Counted from the first letter of the stretch, positions 29,223 through 42,155 are shown. The stretch: DNA of 64,000 bases from Helicoverpa zea (GCF_022581195.2 NC_061460.1:13427501-13491500); one strand, 5' to 3'. Notes: generated by a model from the letters alone, not told the origin. A program made the numbers and translations.

Positions 29223-32165
29223 CTACTTAAAAAACTTTAGGCTAATGCGTCTTCTGGCCGACGCCACGCTAGTCGTAAAGGGATCAAAGTCATACTGCTT
29301 ACATATATTGTTGAACTGTCTACCCGCTCGTATAATAAAACTATTCTGTCTGTAATTTGTTGATGCTAGAGGCACACGTAGGGGTGGGTTATTGCGGAAT
29401 AATTTTTGCGGTACATTAAAGTGAAATTTAGATAGAAGTTCGGGGCTGTCAATATAGTTATTGAAGATTTTTAATACGTACAGAAAGTCGGCAATCTCAC
29501 GTCGATCTTTGAGAGGTAATAAATGATATTTCTTGCAGAGTCGGAGATAATCGATGGAGTGATAAGGAATTTTTTGATGAAAACAAAGATATTTAATGAA
29601 GCGTCTCTGGATGTTTTCTATGCGGTCGATGTACTTGTGGTAACGTGGGTTCCATATCTGAGACGCATACTCAAGCTGACTTCTAACAAAGGTGCAGTAC
29701 AGAATTTTTAGTGTTTTAGCGTTATTAAAGCACTTAGAGAGACGCATGATAAACCCAAGCAATTTAGAAGCTTTTTTGATAATAATGTCAATGTGGGTGT
29801 CAAAAACTAATTTACTATCTTGATACACACCTAAGTCACGAATGGTATCGCACCTTGGCAAAGTCTGGCCCGATAAGATGTAGGTGGTGACTAGAGCGGC
29901 ACGTTTCCTAGTGTAAGTAATTACTGAACACTTAGATGGATTCAGATCGAGTTTATTAGCCCTACAGTAGTCTTCAAGACGGTATAGATCAGCCTGAAGT
30001 GCTAATCCATCTTCAACCGATGATATTTTGGCAAAGATTTTCATGTCATCGGCGAAACACAGCAATTTGGATGATTGCAGGCACAGATCGATATCGTTCA
30101 CATAGATCACAAATAAAAAGGGCCCAAGTAACGAACCTTGAGGCACTCCGCTAGGCACTGACACCCAACTAGATATATAATTATTAATCACTACAGCCTG
30201 CGATCTATTATTAATATATGAGGAAAACCACCTTAACAGGTCCCCACGAATACCTATAGAGCTTAGCTTCTTGATCAAAGTGTCATGATCAATACGATCG
30301 AATGCTTTGCTATAATCAGTGTAAACCACATCGACCTGGCTACCATCATCCATAGCCTTAGTAATAAAATCATTAAACAAAATGAGATTAGTAGTTGTAG
30401 ACCGTCCCTTCAAAAAACCATGCTGGAAGGAGCCAAGCGAAGGCGCAAGAGCAGGGTATAACTGATTATAGATAATACGCTCAAATAATTTAGCTATAAT
30501 GCACAGTTTAGATATGGGCCTATAGTTAGTAACTTCAGTTTTAGACCCCTTCTTGTGGACCGGTGTAATAAACGCAGATTTCCACATTCTGGGGACAACA
30601 CCTTGAGATAAGGATTTGGAAAACAGAATAGAGATAGGTAATGCAATCGCAGATGCACATTCAATAAGAAATTTAGAAGATATTTTATCAGGACCAGCTC
30701 CTTTAGATGGGTCTAGACTGCGGAGTAGGTCGGTCACAACATTAATTTTGATTTCAATGTTAGAAATATCAGAGGGATTTACAGTAGTGTTTGTGGAGGA
30801 AACTGGGGCTGTGTTGGGACTATTCATAGAACTGGGCTCGAGAAAAGTGGAAAGGAAATAAGAGGAAAAAGCCTCACAAATGGAATCACCAGTGAGTAAT
30901 AAATCATTATTGTATTTTAGTGTACTAGGCATAGCGTTAGAATTGCAACGATTTTTAACAAATGTCCAAAAATATTTAGGGTTATTTTTAATAGATGTTT
31001 CAGTTTGATTTAGGTAAGAGTTATAGCATGAGGCTTCCATAGTCTTGACTCTTTCTCGTAAGTACTTATAAGTTAATTCGTCGGATTTATTACCATAAGT
31101 CTTGAATTTTTTAAGATTTTTGTATTTTTCCTTGATGGTTCTAATGAGCGATTTACTGAACCAGATGGGGTAGGTATTATTACGAACAAGCTTCTGCGGT
31201 ATATACTTATTTTGTAAGTCCTTAATAGTATCTATAAAGTACGAAACTGAGCCGTCCAGAGATCGAGTCGAAAACTCTTGTTCCCAATTGACTGCCAAAA
31301 TTTCTTTATTAATTAATACAAAATCGGCTTTGCTATAAACATATCTTAGCCGCGGTGCATGGTCCAAGGAAGGCATTTCAAACAAGTCGATATTGACTAA
31401 CAAGGCGGGATGATAGGGATCAATAGTGACTAGCGGGTCTATGCACTCAGTAACACAGGCTAATTTATTTGAGAGGACCAAATCCAACAATTTCCCATAA
31501 CTATTAGTCACTCCATTGTATTGTTGAAGACCCAGAGTGCATAACTCGTCGGCGAGCATACATTCGTCGCTAGTGGCAGGGTTCACTGGGTTTAGCGAAT
31601 TATTAATGGATGAAGTCCACGAAATTCCACTCACATTAAAGTCACCTACAATTAAAAACACATCGGAAAAATTATTTAAGGTAGTTTGGTTTAATTTAGT
31701 AAAAAAATTGTTAAGTTGATTCGAGAACGAATAACCGTTGTTTTGTTTACATAAATAAACAGCACAAATGTATAGGTTTACGAAATCTCGTGAGTTCAAC
31801 TTTTTAAATCGTATGCTAATCCAAAGGTCTTCTGCTGAAGAGTGGAGGAACGGTTCCTGGGTAACGGGTAACTCCCTGCGCGTCGCGATTAGCACACCAC
31901 CACCACGCGATTGTCCAGTCATAGCATAATCCCGGTCACGGCGCCACACTATATACCGGTCATCAAACAACTCCGAGTTTAAGACACCATCGATTAGCCA
32001 CGTCTCCGTTAGAACAATAACATCGTAAGAATTTAATAAAACCTGACGATAGAACGAGTCCGTTTTTGTTCGCAGTCCCCGTACATTCTGGTAATAAACA
32101 GTCAGTCGCTGATAATTGTTATCATCCATAGCTAAAATATGCAACAATAACGGCATACACATCAC
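29223..32165 (-). CDS. LINE D ORF2: endonuclease and reverse transcriptase
   Basis: A 980-residue polyprotein without interruption. The APE-type endonuclease has YYQNVRGLRTKTD at 24-36, LTETW with the catalytic glutamate at 54, GDFN at 174-177 and DPYH at 249-252. The reverse transcriptase has NYRPISKL at 547-554, motif A YTDYSKAFD at 615-623, SGVPQGSLLG at 672-681 and the active-site FADD at 704-707, then RSQLEYASQIWNP in the thumb. All expected catalytic positions are present. A more likely start than the first methionine is M13 (ATG at 32129), just before the conserved LTVYYQN. It is closely related in type to broken LINE A at 7 kb. Confidence 0.92.
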   Translation of the reverse strand: MMCMPLLLHILAMDDNNYQRLTVYYQNVRGLRTKTDSFYRQVLLNSYDVIVLTETWLIDGVLNSELFDDRYIVWRRDRDYAMTGQSRGGGVLIATRRELPVTQEPFLHSSAEDLWISIRFKKLNSRDFVNLYICAVYLCKQNNGYSFSNQLNNFFTKLNQTTLNNFSDVFLIVGDFNVSGISWTSSINNSLNPVNPATSDECMLADELCTLGLQQYNGVTNSYGKLLDLVLSNKLACVTECIDPLVTIDPYHPALLVNIDLFEMPSLDHAPRLRYVYSKADFVLINKEILAVNWEQEFSTRSLDGSVSYFIDTIKDLQNKYIPQKLVRNNTYPIWFSKSLIRTIKEKYKNLKKFKTYGNKSDELTYKYLRERVKTMEASCYNSYLNQTETSIKNNPKYFWTFVKNRCNSNAMPSTLKYNNDLLLTGDSICEAFSSYFLSTFLEPSSMNSPNTAPVSSTNTTVNPSDISNIEIKINVVTDLLRSLDPSKGAGPDKISSKFLIECASAIALPISILFSKSLSQGVVPRMWKSAFITPVHKKGSKTEVTNYRPISKLCIIAKLFERIIYNQLYPALAPSLGSFQHGFLKGRSTTTNLILFNDFITKAMDDGSQVDVVYTDYSKAFDRIDHDTLIKKLSSIGIRGDLLRWFSSYINNRSQAVVINNYISSWVSVPSGVPQGSLLGPFLFVIYVNDIDLCLQSSKLLCFADDMKIFAKISSVEDGLALQADLYRLEDYCRANKLDLNPSKCSVITYTRKRAALVTTYILSGQTLPRCDTIRDLGVYQDSKLVFDTHIDIIIKKASKLLGFIMRLSKCFNNAKTLKILYCTFVRSQLEYASQIWNPRYHKYIDRIENIQRRFIKYLCFHQKIPYHSIDYLRLCKKYHLLPLKDRREIADFLYVLKIFNNYIDSPELLSKFHFNVPQKLFRNNPPLRVPLASTNYRQNSFIIRAGRQFNNICKQYDFDPFTTSVASARRRISLKFFK

Positions 32166-32534
32166 TGTAACAAAAAACGACTACCAAGTGCATAACAAAA
32201 TAAAAATAAAAATATCTATTAATTACGGAAGACAGAAAAAAATATTTGAAAAGTGGGTAAATACAAATTAAAGTAGCAAAAGTTTGCAAATCATCCGATA
32301 TTACGTAGGACATAACTAAGTGAGCGAGTAAGCAGTAATACATCAGGAGCGTAAGTGTAAGCGAGTCAAATATATAGTTATGAATCAGATCCCCAATACA
32401 AACAGCGCGATGACGAGAACAAAAGAAACTCATTAGCGAAGCAGAGGTGCAAAACCTTTTACAATAAATAATTATTAAACATTGATCGATTTTAAAAGTA
32501 AAACATAAGTTTATAAGATCACATATGTAGCGGT

Positions 32535-33461
32535 TTAAACAATCTTGTTTAAATCTTGCTCTTTCCGAACTATAAAAGTTTTACAATTAACGTTTTTGCG
32601 TACATGAATTTTGCCATGTTTCACCCACACAAATTCATAATGTTTCTCTTTAGCGATGGTTTTGGTTTTATTTAAAAGTTTTTTAGATTCGACGCTTAGG
32701 TGGTCATTCACATAAACACGCTGTGGTGCTCCTTGGAAACCTAAATCCGATGTAGACAGGTCCTTGTCTGCTCGCGCAGCCGCAACAAAATCCTCTTTTA
32801 CGTACCTATTCAGGAAGCTCACTATTACTAATTTCTCCTTAGAGTTATGTATAGGCACCCTAGAGATGTAATTAATTTGGGCCTTAGGACAATTGTGCTT
32901 GATTTTACGGCCGATGGCTTCGACGATTGAGAATAAATTCTCATCCTTCTTGAGGGGCACTCCTTTGATCTCCACGTTATTTAACCGGGATCGCTGATCA
33001 TGTGACATAAGCTCGAGCTTTGCTGAGGCTAACTCAGATTGCAGTGAGAGGACTGTGTCCCGGACCTTCTCAAACTCTGACACTTTCGATTCCAGATTGA
33101 TAAGTCGTGTGTCGAACTCATCGAGCCTACCACTAGAAAAATCATAGCATTTTTTGAGATCACTTAGCTCATCCTTGATCGATCTTAAGTCATTAACTAA
33201 GGTCGGTAGGTCCAGTAGCTGATGCTTCATTTCTCGAATCTCACTCAGCACTGTATCCAGCGAAGCCGTAGGTTGCGGTGAAAGTAAATTCGGCGACGAC
33301 GTTCGGCACGCAGGACATTTCCATTGGGCTCTTCTGTCAGCACCCAATTTCCTCCAACCAAGTTCAGTCATGCCGGCACAAGAGAAGTCCAGGTACTTTC
33401 TGCATCTCGTACATTGAACTCCGTCATTGAATTGCTCGTTGCAACTTGCGCACGTCTTCAT
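32535..33461 (-). CDS. LINE D ORF1: PHD-like zinc finger, coiled coil, RNA-binding domain
   Basis: A 308-residue protein. The N-terminal zinc finger has C4-C7, C17-C20, C28 and C49-C52, spaced like a PHD finger but with aspartate (YLDFSC) where the histidine ligand usually sits. Residues of about 60-160 are predicted as coiled coil (heptad-like LESKVSEFEKVRDTVLSLQS), likely for trimer or dimer formation. The C-terminal part (NNVEIKGVP at about 163-171, then VYVNDHLS) matches the nucleic-acid-binding domain of CR1-type ORF1 proteins. It probably coats the element RNA. The start codon follows directly upstream AT-rich sequence without competing ATGs in frame. Confidence 0.82.
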   Translation of the reverse strand: MKTCASCNEQFNDGVQCTRCRKYLDFSCAGMTELGWRKLGADRRAQWKCPACRTSSPNLLSPQPTASLDTVLSEIREMKHQLLDLPTLVNDLRSIKDELSDLKKCYDFSSGRLDEFDTRLINLESKVSEFEKVRDTVLSLQSELASAKLELMSHDQRSRLNNVEIKGVPLKKDENLFSIVEAIGRKIKHNCPKAQINYISRVPIHNSKEKLVIVSFLNRYVKEDFVAAARADKDLSTSDLGFQGAPQRVYVNDHLSVESKKLLNKTKTIAKEKHYEFVWVKHGKIHVRKNVNCKTFIVRKEQDLNKIV

Positions 33462-33649
33462 TGCGAATAAAATAAATAAAGATGCTTAATTTTCTAAAAC
33501 CGTAAAAAGGTTGACAATCTATTATTTTGCGCGTAAAGCGTACTGCGTTAATGCGTGCTCACACGGTAATACTTCACAACTATTGGGTACAGTCTGCACG
33601 GCATCTGCAATAACAAAATAGGTACACAGATCCCCCCCCCCTCCCGGCT

Positions 33650-36479
33650 AGCGCAACATCCGGCAGGCTGTTGCGTCACTTCCGGCGCCAGATGCTATTA
33701 ACAAGCATCTCGCGAAAACGTACCACGAAAGAACAGTTAGTTCTTGCTACGCCGATAGCTACGCGGCTACGAGCAGTGCTACGCGTAGCACTCGCAGTCA
33801 TGTACTACTAGATTTTGTTCTGCAATACACAAGTGTTGAACAGCGATTAATATTTATTTAGTTTTATAAACACTACTAAACTTATTAATATATGTATAAG
33901 TTTATATATCTTTATTAAAGAGCTATAAATAATATAAATTTTATCAGTAAATTAATATTTTCGTTAATAACCCAGCCATCGGCCCAGCAGTACCACCTGA
34001 ATCTACACATCGCATCGTAAGTAGGATTAATTCACGCTTGCGGTATTATTCGTCGATTTCGCATTGATCAGTGCAGATCACGCTGATATCCGACTACCCG
34101 GCTATCAGTGTGTGTCCGCATACCGCACTCGCTCGGCTCTCAAATCAAATGTTCGGCACATAAAGTACCGCAGACGTATATCGAGGAAAGTTCACGTAAA
34201 ATTGCGGTTCGCGTCGGTGATAGTGATCGAGGGCGCATTGCCCGGATACAGCTATATGAGAGCCGCGCGGCGCCGCCCGTCCCGTGCGGACACACAGCTG
34301 CGGGAGAATTCTATGCATCGGGAACAGCCGGCGGAGGTGAAGCTCCCGGGGCTACACCTACATCTCATATATTACCTATTCACAGGCTATCCCTCACGCG
34401 GTCACTCTTAAGGCACGCAACTGATCGCACGAGCTGGCCAATGGTCTAACTTGCGTGGATAATGCCTGTATCTATACTTACTACAAATACATAGTGCACG
34501 TAAGGTCGTTCGGAGAGATTACCGACAAATAAAATCAAATGTATCAGCTTCATGAATATTAGCGGTCTCGTTATGCGAGCAGTCAGCGATGTGAGCTGGT
34601 CGGCGGCAGTCCGAACTCGGTATTCACAGCGTTGAAGATGTAAGCGTGAGGTAAAGCTGAATGCCGTCTCCACATAGTCCACATAAAATATAGCTGTCGC
34701 ACAAATCTAGAAGTCTACTGCGAATATAAAAGAAGGTAGAAAAATGGTAATCCCCGTATCCTAGCTTTATAAGAGAAAACCAATCTCAAGCACGGAGTGA
34801 CGCGGTGCGGCGCGGATGCGGGGCGGCGCCGAGGACGCACACACGTTATAATGTCGCAGGTAAAACCGCCGGTAATACTGCAACACATTTAAAATACACC
34901 GGTGTAATTGTTTACAGCGTTAATGCAACGAACAGTCAGCAATAATGCACTGAGCCGGCGTGTGGCGCTGCTGACGTCACGCCGACGTGTTGCTCAGTGT
35001 TATTATAGTATTCGCATCATGCGTGTGTTACAATGCTCCTAAATCAACACAACAGTGGCGCAGCGCTAAACGATGCCGCTGCTAGAATAAACATCGCGCA
35101 TTCGTGCACACACACATATTACATCTGTTTGTCAGCGCTCCGGACTGTACGGAGCTGGGACGCCGCGCACACAACCACTCGGCGGCTAACGGCTTTTCTT
35201 TTATAATCGTAATTTGGCTTGGATGTGGTTTCTTTAATCAGTATTGTGTATCTAGCAGACAGCGCCGAGTGTTCAGAGCGCTAAGATCTTCCTTTATGAA
35301 ACGTTAACAGGCAATCGAAGTTGAGTCTGCCTCTTTAAGAGTTTAATGGCCACCGCCGCGTGCTAAATTGAAAAGTTAAGATTCATTTAGAACAATAGTA
35401 GCCGTCCTCCCGCCGGAGCCGGCTTAACGGCGCAACTTTCAATTCTCTGTCGGACGTTCCGTTTTGTAAACTGTAGTTGCGGACTCGTGAGCGCCTAGCA
35501 CTGGATATTAACGCGCACCTTCCCCGCCTGCCCGGGAAATTATACCCGGACCGGCCGCCGCCGCCGGGACCGCGCCGGGTGCCGCCGGACGACGGCCGCT
35601 CGATACGTTTCCATTATTGCACAAGTTGCACCTTGCACCCGTCGCACCGCGCCACGCCACGCCACGCCACGCCACGCCACGCCACGCCACGCCACGCCAC
35701 GCCACGCCGCGAGCTCACACAGCCGCAGTTTTCTTACACTGTGCATTTTGTGCATGTAGAACAATTTTAGAGTATTGTGTGCGGCGGGAGATTGTTCGCT
35801 CGACGAAGCGTTCTCAGATAACCAGATATTTTATTGTCGTAACCGGAATACAATCAGTTGTGCGACAGGCTGAACTGAAGTTATCTCAGCTATCGACGGT
35901 TAGTGCGCCTCGTTGCTCGGCGACTAAATTTAAATTTCGCTGGAAACGGATTTATAGTAAAGGTTGGATGTTGTTTGTGGCGCAGGCGGGAGGGGCGGGG
36001 GGGGGGGATGTACAAGTTGACGTTGATACACGTATTCCGTGGCGGTGCGGCACGGTGCTGTACGGTGCGGCAACCTATTAAGCTCAGCACCAAGATGTTT
36101 GTACTTTACGATGGGAATGTTGTTGCTTTGATGAGCTACTAATAATACGTCAACTCTCGTTTGACGAACAACCTGCTGTACCGGTGTCGGAAATATAGTG
36201 TATTGTATTGTATCCACTTAGCTATCCCCGAAGCAGACGAAATAGTCAAACAAGCGGTGTGTACCTATAACATATGACTACATGACTCATGGGACAGGGA
36301 AGTTATTGAGCTTAGAGAGATGAGAAGAATAACGGTTAGATTAGAACATCTCTAATCGTCTGAATATTATTTACTTAATTATGTCTGGCTAGTAATAAGT
36401 CTGAATTATTTTATGCTGTTTCACTAATACAGATTAGGTAGCTAAATTTTATAGATAGACACAGTTTTCATAAAAATAT
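33650..36479. other. Gene-poor region with GC islands
   Basis: It contains a perfect 18-bp palindrome AGTGCTACGCGTAGCACT at 33775-33792 in a cluster of GCTACG words, and GC-rich patches at about 34070-34440, 34790-35000, 35400-35720 and 35960-36080. No gene is recognised. Confidence 0.45.
35651..35705 (+). repeat. GCCAC pentamer microsatellite, 11 copies
   Basis: Eleven uninterrupted GCCAC units. They explain the repetitive open frames present on both strands here. Confidence 0.95.
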
Positions 36480-36785
36480 GTTGTACTCTCTTATGTTCTC
36501 CTCTTATGTACTCCCTTACGAACTCTCTTATGTACTCCTTTTATGTAGGTACTCCCCTTATGAACTCTCTTATGTACTCCCCTTATTAATTATCTTATGT
36601 ATTCCTCTTATTTGCTCTCTTATGTACCTACTCCTCCTATGCACTCCTCTTATTTACTCCTCTTATTTACACTCTTATGTACTCCTCTTATTTTACTCTC
36701 TTATGTACTCCTCTTATATACTCCCCTTATGTACTCCCCTTATGTGCTCCTCTTATGTACTCCTCTTATTTACTCCTTTATGCCG
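36480..36785 (-). repeat. Degenerate 13-mer satellite, inverted relative to 10-11.7 kb
   Basis: Tandem CTCTTATGTACTCC-like units, which on the minus strand read GGAGTACATAAGAG. This is the same unit as the GGGGAGTACATAAG satellite at 10330-11710. At least 18 units are visible, with frequent T/C variants. Confidence 0.85.
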
Positions 36786-36789
36786 ATGT

Positions 36790-39700
36790 CGCTCTTGCAA
36801 CCACTAGACCAATCGGGCGGTTGAAACGAAATCTATATATTAACTTAGGTAAAGTTTTATAACGCAAGTATTGATGCACAAGACGCGAGTGTCGGTGTTC
36901 ACGCGGCGGAGAGCCCTCGCGGCGAGTGGCTGACGCGACGCTCACCGCACAACGCAGCGCTCTCGTGTCACATCTCAAGCGACCACTAGTGTGTCGCATG
37001 CTACTTATTGCCACCTCGTACACAGGTAATAAACACGTTGTCATGAATTCTACTTTTGTAATCAAATTCCCTACGCTCAGGAAAACAATTCTAAGTTTTC
37101 AAAAATACTTCAGTTAGGTGAACTGTCGAGAGTGCATGTTGTTGACAGTCGTCAAGTGTCGTGTGCTGTGACATATTGTCGCGCAGTGTCGCCCAGCGGC
37201 ACTTGTTCACCACTCCGGTGGTCAGCTCACTCAATAATGTAATGCATTGCATGCCCTCTGCGCTTCGGCACACATCACATATGTAACACATTTGGTTATT
37301 TATTATAGGACGTAGCTATTCTTGTAAACGTACCAATATCATAAACATGTAAGTATTAATATTTCTTCATTTGATATTTAATTCCAAACACTTGAATCAA
37401 CATTTAGGTACTTTAACAATGTAAATAAAACCAAAAAACCGTAGCATTAGTGTTAGTGGTGTCTTGCTACTACTGTGGTAGTCTGTGCTCAGACGAAGGA
37501 CGCTAGAAGTTTCCCAGAGCAAAGAACTAGTATTTGTGGTGTCAACATGTGGCGCATGCGGGACAGTGGCGCCGGCAGCGCGCACACTATTTTAGCTAAA
37601 GTCAATGTAATCCACCAGTGTATGCTCGCGTCCCACGCCGGTACACCACCTCCACAACATACACATGTTGATTGAGACGCGACGATCTGTCCTGACTGTG
37701 CTGGCAGCTGGTGACTGTCTGATGTAAAAAGCTTCACCGTTTTAGAAATAAAGCGATGAAAGGTATAAGAAGGATATATTCATAAATCTGTAATTTATGT
37801 CGTCTCTGTGTCCGTCTGCGCTGCACACTGAGATTACATTATGTACGATCTACACATACCAGCATATGCTTGCTTTTCCCAATACCTTGCATAATTCACA
37901 GGATATTGTGGCTCCTGATCGTGACTACGTTACAAGCTTAGAACGCAAGTGCATGACTAGCGGCCAGTGAGCGCCGCACATCGAGCCAATAAAAGCTTTT
38001 TAAAAAGCCTTTTACAAAATATGCATCGTCAGTTTAATAAAGTTTCCGGCAGCCCGTAAACGTCCATAGATTACGTGACGCGACGGGCTGGCACACAACG
38101 ATGTATCGATGGAGCCCGTATCGATACGTATCGAGTGCTCGCATTCACTCGTACATCACTAGCGCTAGATTACTTGTCCCGAGCGATTGGCAACTACTCT
38201 TTTATTATTTACGAAATGTTCGATTGATGGGTATCAGTGCGTATCGGGGAATAGCTGCTGAATAACTAGCATTCAATCAGCTCGGCTCGGGCTGCTCTAA
38301 TTACTATATAACGTGATCGCTTACTAGTTAGTGGTTTAGCGAAAATGACGATGCATCTTGCCAACTCTCGTGAAAACTCATGAGTTACTACTAAACCACT
38401 AAGCATTAGTAAACAAATACAGGCCACTCGGCGCGGAACATAAAGATAACAGTTTTATTTCGTTCGTCATTTGTTATCAGATCGCGTAACTTGACGCGGA
38501 GTTTGGAAGTTACTCGCAGTTTTTATCTTTATCCATCGCGGAGGCTGGCGCCGCGAACACGTCGAACAAATTAAAAAGCTCCTTGACGCGCCGGCTCAGG
38601 GGAAATCACGTGCCTTCGATACGCGGCTTACTTATAAATAAAACGCGTACTGTTCGAGCGAATACGCGCGTTTGCACAAGTATACCGAAACTATGCCTAG
38701 CCTGTATACGGTGGCCTTCACGTAAGACGTACCGTCTACCGGCGTGTATCACGGCTTGGGTTTCTAGTTTACTACCTATGACCAGTAACCGTGCGTCACA
38801 CTCCTAGTACTAAGACATAAGTTAACGCTCTGATTATATCGGTATATCCGAGGCTATCGTAAAGTGTCCTACGTGGCGCGCGACACAGGCGCTATATCAC
38901 CTCGTTCCGATGAGAACGTTACGGCGCACTCCATGTATTATCCAGCTTAACTCACAGCTATGAGCGAAATATTCGTATTAGTCCTCGTATATAAATTACA
39001 CATTCCTATTATAGCCGTATTGCGTGTTTCATCTTTTCCATAACTTAAGTTACTTACCAGTAGCAACTTATGAAAGTTCAATATTTCTTTACTAAACCAG
39101 GTATGTAAGAAAAAGTGTCTTCAACCCTCCACTGAGTATCCTAGTGCTAATGTTCGACTTGAGTGAGTAGTTAATACAATACATGTGTAGAGACATGTGT
39201 GTTCGCGTGTCTGCTGCACGCGGTACGTCGGACAGAACTTCAGCAGCTGCTGGACACAGACGTGATATAGTTGCTCCAAGAGGAACCTCCAGGATGATTT
39301 ATGTTCCTCTCAGAAACGTGGGGGGGGGGGAGGTCTTCAAATTCTCAGGTAAGGTGGGCACAGATAAAAAACATTTATGCTAATTAACAATGTTTCAGTT
39401 CAATATTATTCTTTAGATAGGTAAGTACATACATTCTTATTGAGATATAGTATAAATAAGACGTATATAGTCTTTTTCTTCCCTGGAATCTCCATTTTTG
39501 CTCCCTAATGCAAGCACAATCGCACGTGTGTATTTTCAACTTAAGAAGGATTTAATGAATAAGATTTAGGTATACACGATGAGGAAGGAGAGTGATCTGT
39601 GAGCGCAGTACACTCGCGTGTAGAGGAACACGTCGCCTGAATAATTCATATTATTGCTGCTGCTCGGGCTCACACCACGGCGGAGCCTCGCGTGCGCCGC

Positions 39701-42155
39701 GCCGCGGGTACCCGCTGACTCATGCTAACGTAACCCGAGGTGCCGGTGGCGTGTTGCTGTCGTGTCGTTGTCGTGTCGCTGTCGCGTTGCCCGCAAACAC
39801 TAATGAACACGGGATTCGCATTAGTTTCAATTTAAATGCGGTGCGTCGCAATCTGTCCGCCGTGATGAGGGTCACTCTCGGCCGATAATCAACCAATTTG
39901 CTCCGGCCGACGTGACCGGCCCCGAATACATACGCTTTGTAATTATAGTTGCTAATTATTTCCGTACGTTATCGCTATTAACGAAACTTTTACGTGTAAT
40001 AACAAGATGGCTTGCCTTTTATTTTCATAAGTCAACAGTGCCCATCTGAATATTTATTGACATTCTTATTATTTGTTTGATATTTACTCCTTCATTAAAA
40101 TCTTATGATGTTAAACGATGCTTTGCAGCCATAAATCAAAAAGCCCGCTAATATTATACATGGAATTGACCGATGTGTACAGCTCGAGGGCGGCGCGGGG
40201 GGCAGGAGGGGGAGAGGCGTCGCGACGCAATCTCATGGCTCATTAGCCGCGCGCTGATCTACGACGCGGCGGCTAATGTGTGCTACACCTCACTGTTTTA
40301 CACTCGCTCTACGATTCATTCAACATCAGCTTATTTAAATGGAAACCCATGCGCGGTGCTCCCGACTGATCCCGTGGCTTATCTCGGAAATCTCCAAGAA
40401 TTGCACAATCTAAGCTCCGTCGTTATTGCACTGCACCGGGCGCTCATTAAGGGTGAGTATACACTACAAAATTTTCTCGAGCATTTCTGTGTAATGTAAC
40501 ATTCTACCGAATGGTACAATACAGGCAGAAGCTCAGTCTCCAAAGCATTTCCATGTAATGTAACGTTCGTGCGAATGCTCGGCGTTATGTTACGGGTAAA
40601 TGCTCACAGGTAATACGCTCGCATCGTCTTTCTTCCCTCTCCTTCCGAGTCACCCCACAACCTCGACCCCTTGGCTCGTTGGTTAGTAACAAACAGGCGA
40701 GCGTGCTCGACGTTTTGTTCGTAAAAAGATGATACACTAGAACACCTCATAGAGCCGCTCGTTGTTCTGTTACAAGTAAATGTTGTAGTCTATACTCACC
40801 CTTACATACACACCTGTCTTAAAGCAAACTATTCTAATTTAGCATGAAACTAGCAGCATACCTATCTACTCGTTTATAAATATTTTACCGGGACATTAAA
40901 TGTTCGCCAAAGTATCGTCCTCCGCAGCCTAGACAGCGGCCAACAAAGAGCGGTACTAACCATTAAGATAATATTTATTTGTGTAACGGTTCCACCGTCC
41001 CCAGTGTATCGCGTTCATATAAAGTTTTATTAGTGGTTGGGCGGCGCGCACACAGAGGCACACGCGGCATCAATCGACATCAATCGGAATTCAATTCGCC
41101 GCCGAAATAATATTTATATCGGAAATCCATTAGCGGCGGTAGGTACGCGGCGAGTACCTGCGACGCGGCACCCGCGCGGGGTCGCGTGACGAGCGCGCCA
41201 CGGCTTCACGCGGGATCACTGTCGCGCTCGCGGCTTTACTAAATATGTTATCGTTTCTGTACGTGTTCACGATTCTGCATACTAAATAAATCAAACATTC
41301 AATATTCAGTTTGCGTACTCGACTGAATACAGTAGTTCCACTGAAATAGAAGGTACAGTAAGCAGGTACTACATTATATAGGTGACTATTATAATCTATT
41401 ATAATATAGTTTGGCAAACAAGTGTAGGTCGGGAATCGGTCGGGGCGCGTTCCGTGCCGCGTTGCAGTAACCGCGCACGAGATAGCGATCTAAACGAAAG
41501 TTAAACTTGAACAGTTGGAGCCCAATACAGTTAGTTATAATAGTTGTCTATGTCGGCAAGTAATTACGTCGCGGCTTTGTTCGTGTAATCTGCATGCAAC
41601 TGCCGGTAGATAGCATCTAGTGCTCGTGTTTCCCCATTATCTGGCGATTGGGACGCGATTGTGTTTTGTCGTGCAACTGCACTCGCTGTACATTCGCTTT
41701 TTACTTCTTTGCGCTTTATGTTACTCTATAGCTTTCACTATGTATTCAAAATAAAGGGTATAGATGCATTATATTTTAGGATTCAGGGCAAGTTAAAGTA
41801 GTTTACAAGAAATATAAAAACTACACTAAAGTGAGGTAACAGTAAATTATAAGTACTACTATATTGTGTCCTCACAGCAGTTAAGATGTAATTCGGATAA
41901 TTGAGAATATTAGTTCGTCAAAAACTGTTCGACTTGACAAGATTTTTAAATAGCTTGAAACTCAGCTTTGACATGAAATAGATAGCTATTACATTAAGCT
42001 ACAATAAGGTTCCCGGCACCGACTGCCGCCCGCCGCGCCGCGACACATCACACAATGATACGTAAACATTACATTACTCGTGTTATTGTATAATTGCCGG
42101 GAACTCGCCGCGTGTAGCTACAGTTACGAGCGAGAGTTCAACAATATATGGGTTA
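36790..42155. other. Gene-poor region with conserved-looking GC islands
   Basis: No coding exon is recognised. GC-rich, low-repeat islands lie at about 36890-36990, 38040-38160, 38520-38600, 39650-39930, 40170-40450, 41030-41240, 41420-41500 and 42010-42130. A 12-bp inverted repeat TTAGTGGTTTAG / CTAAACCACTAA spans about 38329-38402. An 11-G run lies at about 39321-39331. Confidence 0.45.

Larger units (their letters stand above)
28920..33640 (-). mobile_element. LINE D, full-length CR1-type retrotransposon
   Basis: On the minus strand the order is a 5' UTR (about 33640-33462), ORF1, a 369-bp spacer, ORF2, and a 3' UTR of about 300 bp ending in five TTTATTA-type 7-bp repeats at 28920-28957. 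Both ORFs are open. The PHD-like zinc finger in ORF1 and the ORF2 motifs fit the CR1 clade. No target duplication was found, which is usual for CR1. The 5' end is approximate; a C-rich run at about 33632-33645 may mark it. Confidence 0.82.

Noticed and set aside
35477..35770. Coding frames across the GCCAC array
   Set aside because: The repetitive peptides arise from the pentamer microsatellite on both strands.
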